8,123 nt of DNA from contig JAATGO010000133.1 in the NCBI GenBank assembly GCA_015654605.1, positions 1 through 8,123 on the forward strand, in the 5' to 3' direction. Shown piece by piece: positions 6,705 through 8,123 of this stretch. Made by a program: the position numbers and the translations under genes. The notes beneath the pieces were generated by a model that worked only from the letters and a program-made list of their open reading frames with translations, had not been told where the DNA came from and did not search any database. The number at the start of each line of letters is the position of its first letter. Position 1 is the first letter of the stretch. Origin of the DNA: Betaproteobacteria bacterium (lineage in GTDB: Bacteria > Pseudomonadota > Gammaproteobacteria > Burkholderiales > Burkholderiaceae).

Positions 6705-7856
6705 TTAACGCCATCCAAATAACATATGTTCGGCCAGCAGGCGTTTGGCTGGTGCCACACTATCAAGTAAGCCGAGCGACATGCCAAGCAATGTTTGCGA
6801 GGGACCATCTTCGGGCGTCCCTGCAAAGAGGCGAGCCATTATGTCAGTGAGCTTGATGGTGAGATGTCGATCTGATTTGCGTGCGATGGCGAACTGTTTG
6901 AGCGCATCAGTGCTTATTTCGCTGGATAACAGGCGTGCCAGTACTGTGGCATCACGTAACCCGAGATTAAGTCCTTGCCCTGCAACGGGGTGTAAGGTTT
7001 GTGCGGCATTACCGATGGCGACGATGTGTTTCGATAGTGCGGGCACAGCATTGAGTCCAAGTGGATAGCTGCTACGTGCAGTAATTGTATCGAAATGGCC
7101 GACTCGCTCACCAAAGGTTTGTTGGAGCGCAGATAGAAATGCATTGTCATCAAGCGCCAATAACTGTGCTGCAGTATTCGGGCGAACACACCATACCATG
7201 GCATACCCATTATCTTGTGGCAGGAGGGCAAGTGGCCCTTCATTTGTAAAGCGTTCAAACGCCCGATGCGCGATGGCGGCATCAGCATTGACATGGGCAA
7301 TAATAGCGGTTTGCTTGTAATCATGCTGCAGTGTTTTGGCAGTTTGTTCTGAGAAAACACCTCCTTCAGCCTGTATTACCATTTGAGAATTTACAGTGCT
7401 TCCATCGACTAACTGGATGGTAACACCTTGATCTTGCTCTTCGAAATGGCGTATTTTTGCAGGTCTTATGGTATGGATGGCAGTGTTATCTACAACAGTG
7501 TGTAATGCTGAGATCAGTGAGCCATAGCGGGTGACATAGCCGAGTGCAGGCAAATGATATTGCTCACGTTGAATCAGTGTGCGGCCAAAATGCCCACGGC
7601 GTGATACATGGATTTGGTGAATAGCTTGTGCCGCCGCTGCTATGCGATCCCACACTCCTATCTCTTGCAGAATTTGTCGACTTCCCCAGGATAGCGCGAT
7701 GGAGCGTGGATCTTGTGCCGTCTGGGATATTTCTTTGGCATCGATTAATACCATGCGTGATGCAGAAATGCCTCGCTTGAGCAGTAATGCAGCTGCGCTT
7801 AATCCGATCGGACCAGCACCACAGATAGCAATGTCAAATGTGCTGATGCTGTTCAC
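6705..7856 (-). CDS. ubiH: UbiH-type FAD-dependent ubiquinone biosynthesis hydroxylase
   Basis: This flavoprotein monooxygenase belongs to the UbiH/UbiF/VisC family and probably hydroxylates the ubiquinone ring (UbiH acts on octaprenyl-methoxyphenol at the membrane in E. coli). The 383-residue product begins with the FAD dinucleotide-binding fold [22 protein letters not shown] (about 8-29). The second FAD motif is [21 protein letters not shown] (282-302). The GN in place of the family GD, together with AQTLHP, is the UbiH signature. The usual middle ADG motif reads AEGG (163-166). The GTG at 7856 overlaps the pepP stop in GTGA (7853-7856), suggesting translational coupling. No good ribosome binding site is visible, which fits. 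The pepP-ubiH order is that of the E. coli pepP-ubiH-ubiI operon, but no ubiI follows here. The exact ring position hydroxylated cannot be told. Confidence 0.88.
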   Translation of the reverse strand: MNSISTFDIAICGAGPIGLSAAALLLKRGISASRMVLIDAKEISQTAQDPRSIALSWGSRQILQEIGVWDRIAAAAQAIHQIHVSRRGHFGRTLIQREQYHLPALGYVTRYGSLISALHTVVDNTAIHTIRPAKIRHFEEQDQGVTIQLVDGSTVNSQMVIQAEGGVFSEQTAKTLQHDYKQTAIIAHVNADAAIAHRAFERFTNEGPLALLPQDNGYAMVWCVRPNTAAQLLALDDNAFLSALQQTFGERVGHFDTITARSSYPLGLNAVPALSKHIVAIGNAAQTLHPVAGQGLNLGLRDATVLARLLSSEISTDALKQFAIARKSDRHLTIKLTDIMARLFAGTPEDGPSQTLLGMSLGLLDSVAPAKRLLAEHMLFGWR

Positions 7857-8123
7857 GATGGCTGTTTCGTTTGTTTCATTAATGCTTCAATTTCTGCAAC
7901 GCCAGAAGGTACTCCTGTGGTCAGTATCTCGCAGCCATTGTTGGTGACCAGTGCATCATCCTCGATACGAATGCCAATGTTCCAGTAGCGTTCTGGTACA
8001 TCAGGACCTGGCCGCACATAGATTCCTGGTTCGATGGTCAACACCATTCCGGGTTGCAATACACGCCAGGGGCGCTCAGTGGTTCCTGTCGTTTCTCGAT
8101 AGTCGCCGACATCATGGACATCC
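7853..8123 (-). CDS. pepP: Xaa-Pro aminopeptidase PepP, C-terminal part only
   Basis: PepP is a dimetal aminopeptidase that removes the N-terminal residue when proline is second. Only the last 89 residues are in the window; the rest, about 350 residues, lies beyond the right edge. The visible part starts [10 protein letters not shown], whose histidine is the catalytic one (His361 in E. coli). The metal-binding glutamates follow in LTIEPGIY and IRIEDD, 23 residues apart as in E. coli (Glu383 and Glu406). The segment between the histidine and the first glutamate is 6 residues longer than in E. coli. The TGA stop overlaps the ubiH start. The reading frame is open to the window edge, so this is a cut gene, not a broken one. 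Confidence 0.93.
   Translation of the reverse strand, partial: DVHDVGDYRETTGTTERPWRVLQPGMVLTIEPGIYVRPGPDVPERYWNIGIRIEDDALVTNNGCEILTTGVPSGVAEIEALMKQTKQPS

Noticed and set aside
1..8123. tRNA or rRNA genes, CRISPR arrays, insertion sequences, toxin-antitoxin or defence genes
   Set aside because: I looked on both strands and saw no regularly spaced repeats, transposase-like frames, terminal repeats with target duplications, or tRNA-like folds.

Overview
The window looks like ordinary chromosomal DNA from a proteobacterium. A betaproteobacterium is the most likely source, possibly close to the Nitrosomonadales, but this is inferred from gene content and protein style, not from a marker gene. The evidence is a three-subunit proton-translocating transhydrogenase, a nudJ-mnmA pair, and a pepP-ubiH pair as in the ubiquinone operon of Proteobacteria. 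Coding stretches that I counted by hand are roughly 45-55% GC, while the spacer between pntB and upp is in the mid-30s.

Layout. Positions 1-1475, minus strand: nudJ followed by mnmA, overlapping by 8 bases; mnmA runs off the left edge. Positions 1476-1900: a divergent spacer that should hold the control signals for nudJ-mnmA (leftward) and pntAA (rightward). Positions 1901-5238, plus strand: pntAA, panD, pntAB and pntB, probably one transcript, with the aspartate decarboxylase gene panD lying between two transhydrogenase subunit genes. Positions 5239-5951: a 713-base AT-rich spacer between converging genes. It has no convincing gene but holds several inverted repeats and a cluster of TGTAAA words. 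Positions 5952-6599, minus strand: upp, with a recognisable promoter in front of it. Positions 6705-8123, minus strand: ubiH, overlapped by the end of pepP, which runs off the right edge.

How the genes work together. The pnt genes encode the membrane enzyme that makes NADPH from NADH using the proton gradient. PanD makes beta-alanine for pantothenate and coenzyme A. UbiH is a flavin hydroxylase of ubiquinone synthesis. Upp salvages uracil to UMP. MnmA thiolates the wobble uridine of several tRNAs, and NudJ is a Nudix phosphatase that commonly sits beside mnmA. These are housekeeping functions.

I found no mobile element, CRISPR array, RNA gene or defence system, and no clear undescribed system. 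The points most worth a second look are panD inside the pnt operon and the structured 5239-5951 spacer.
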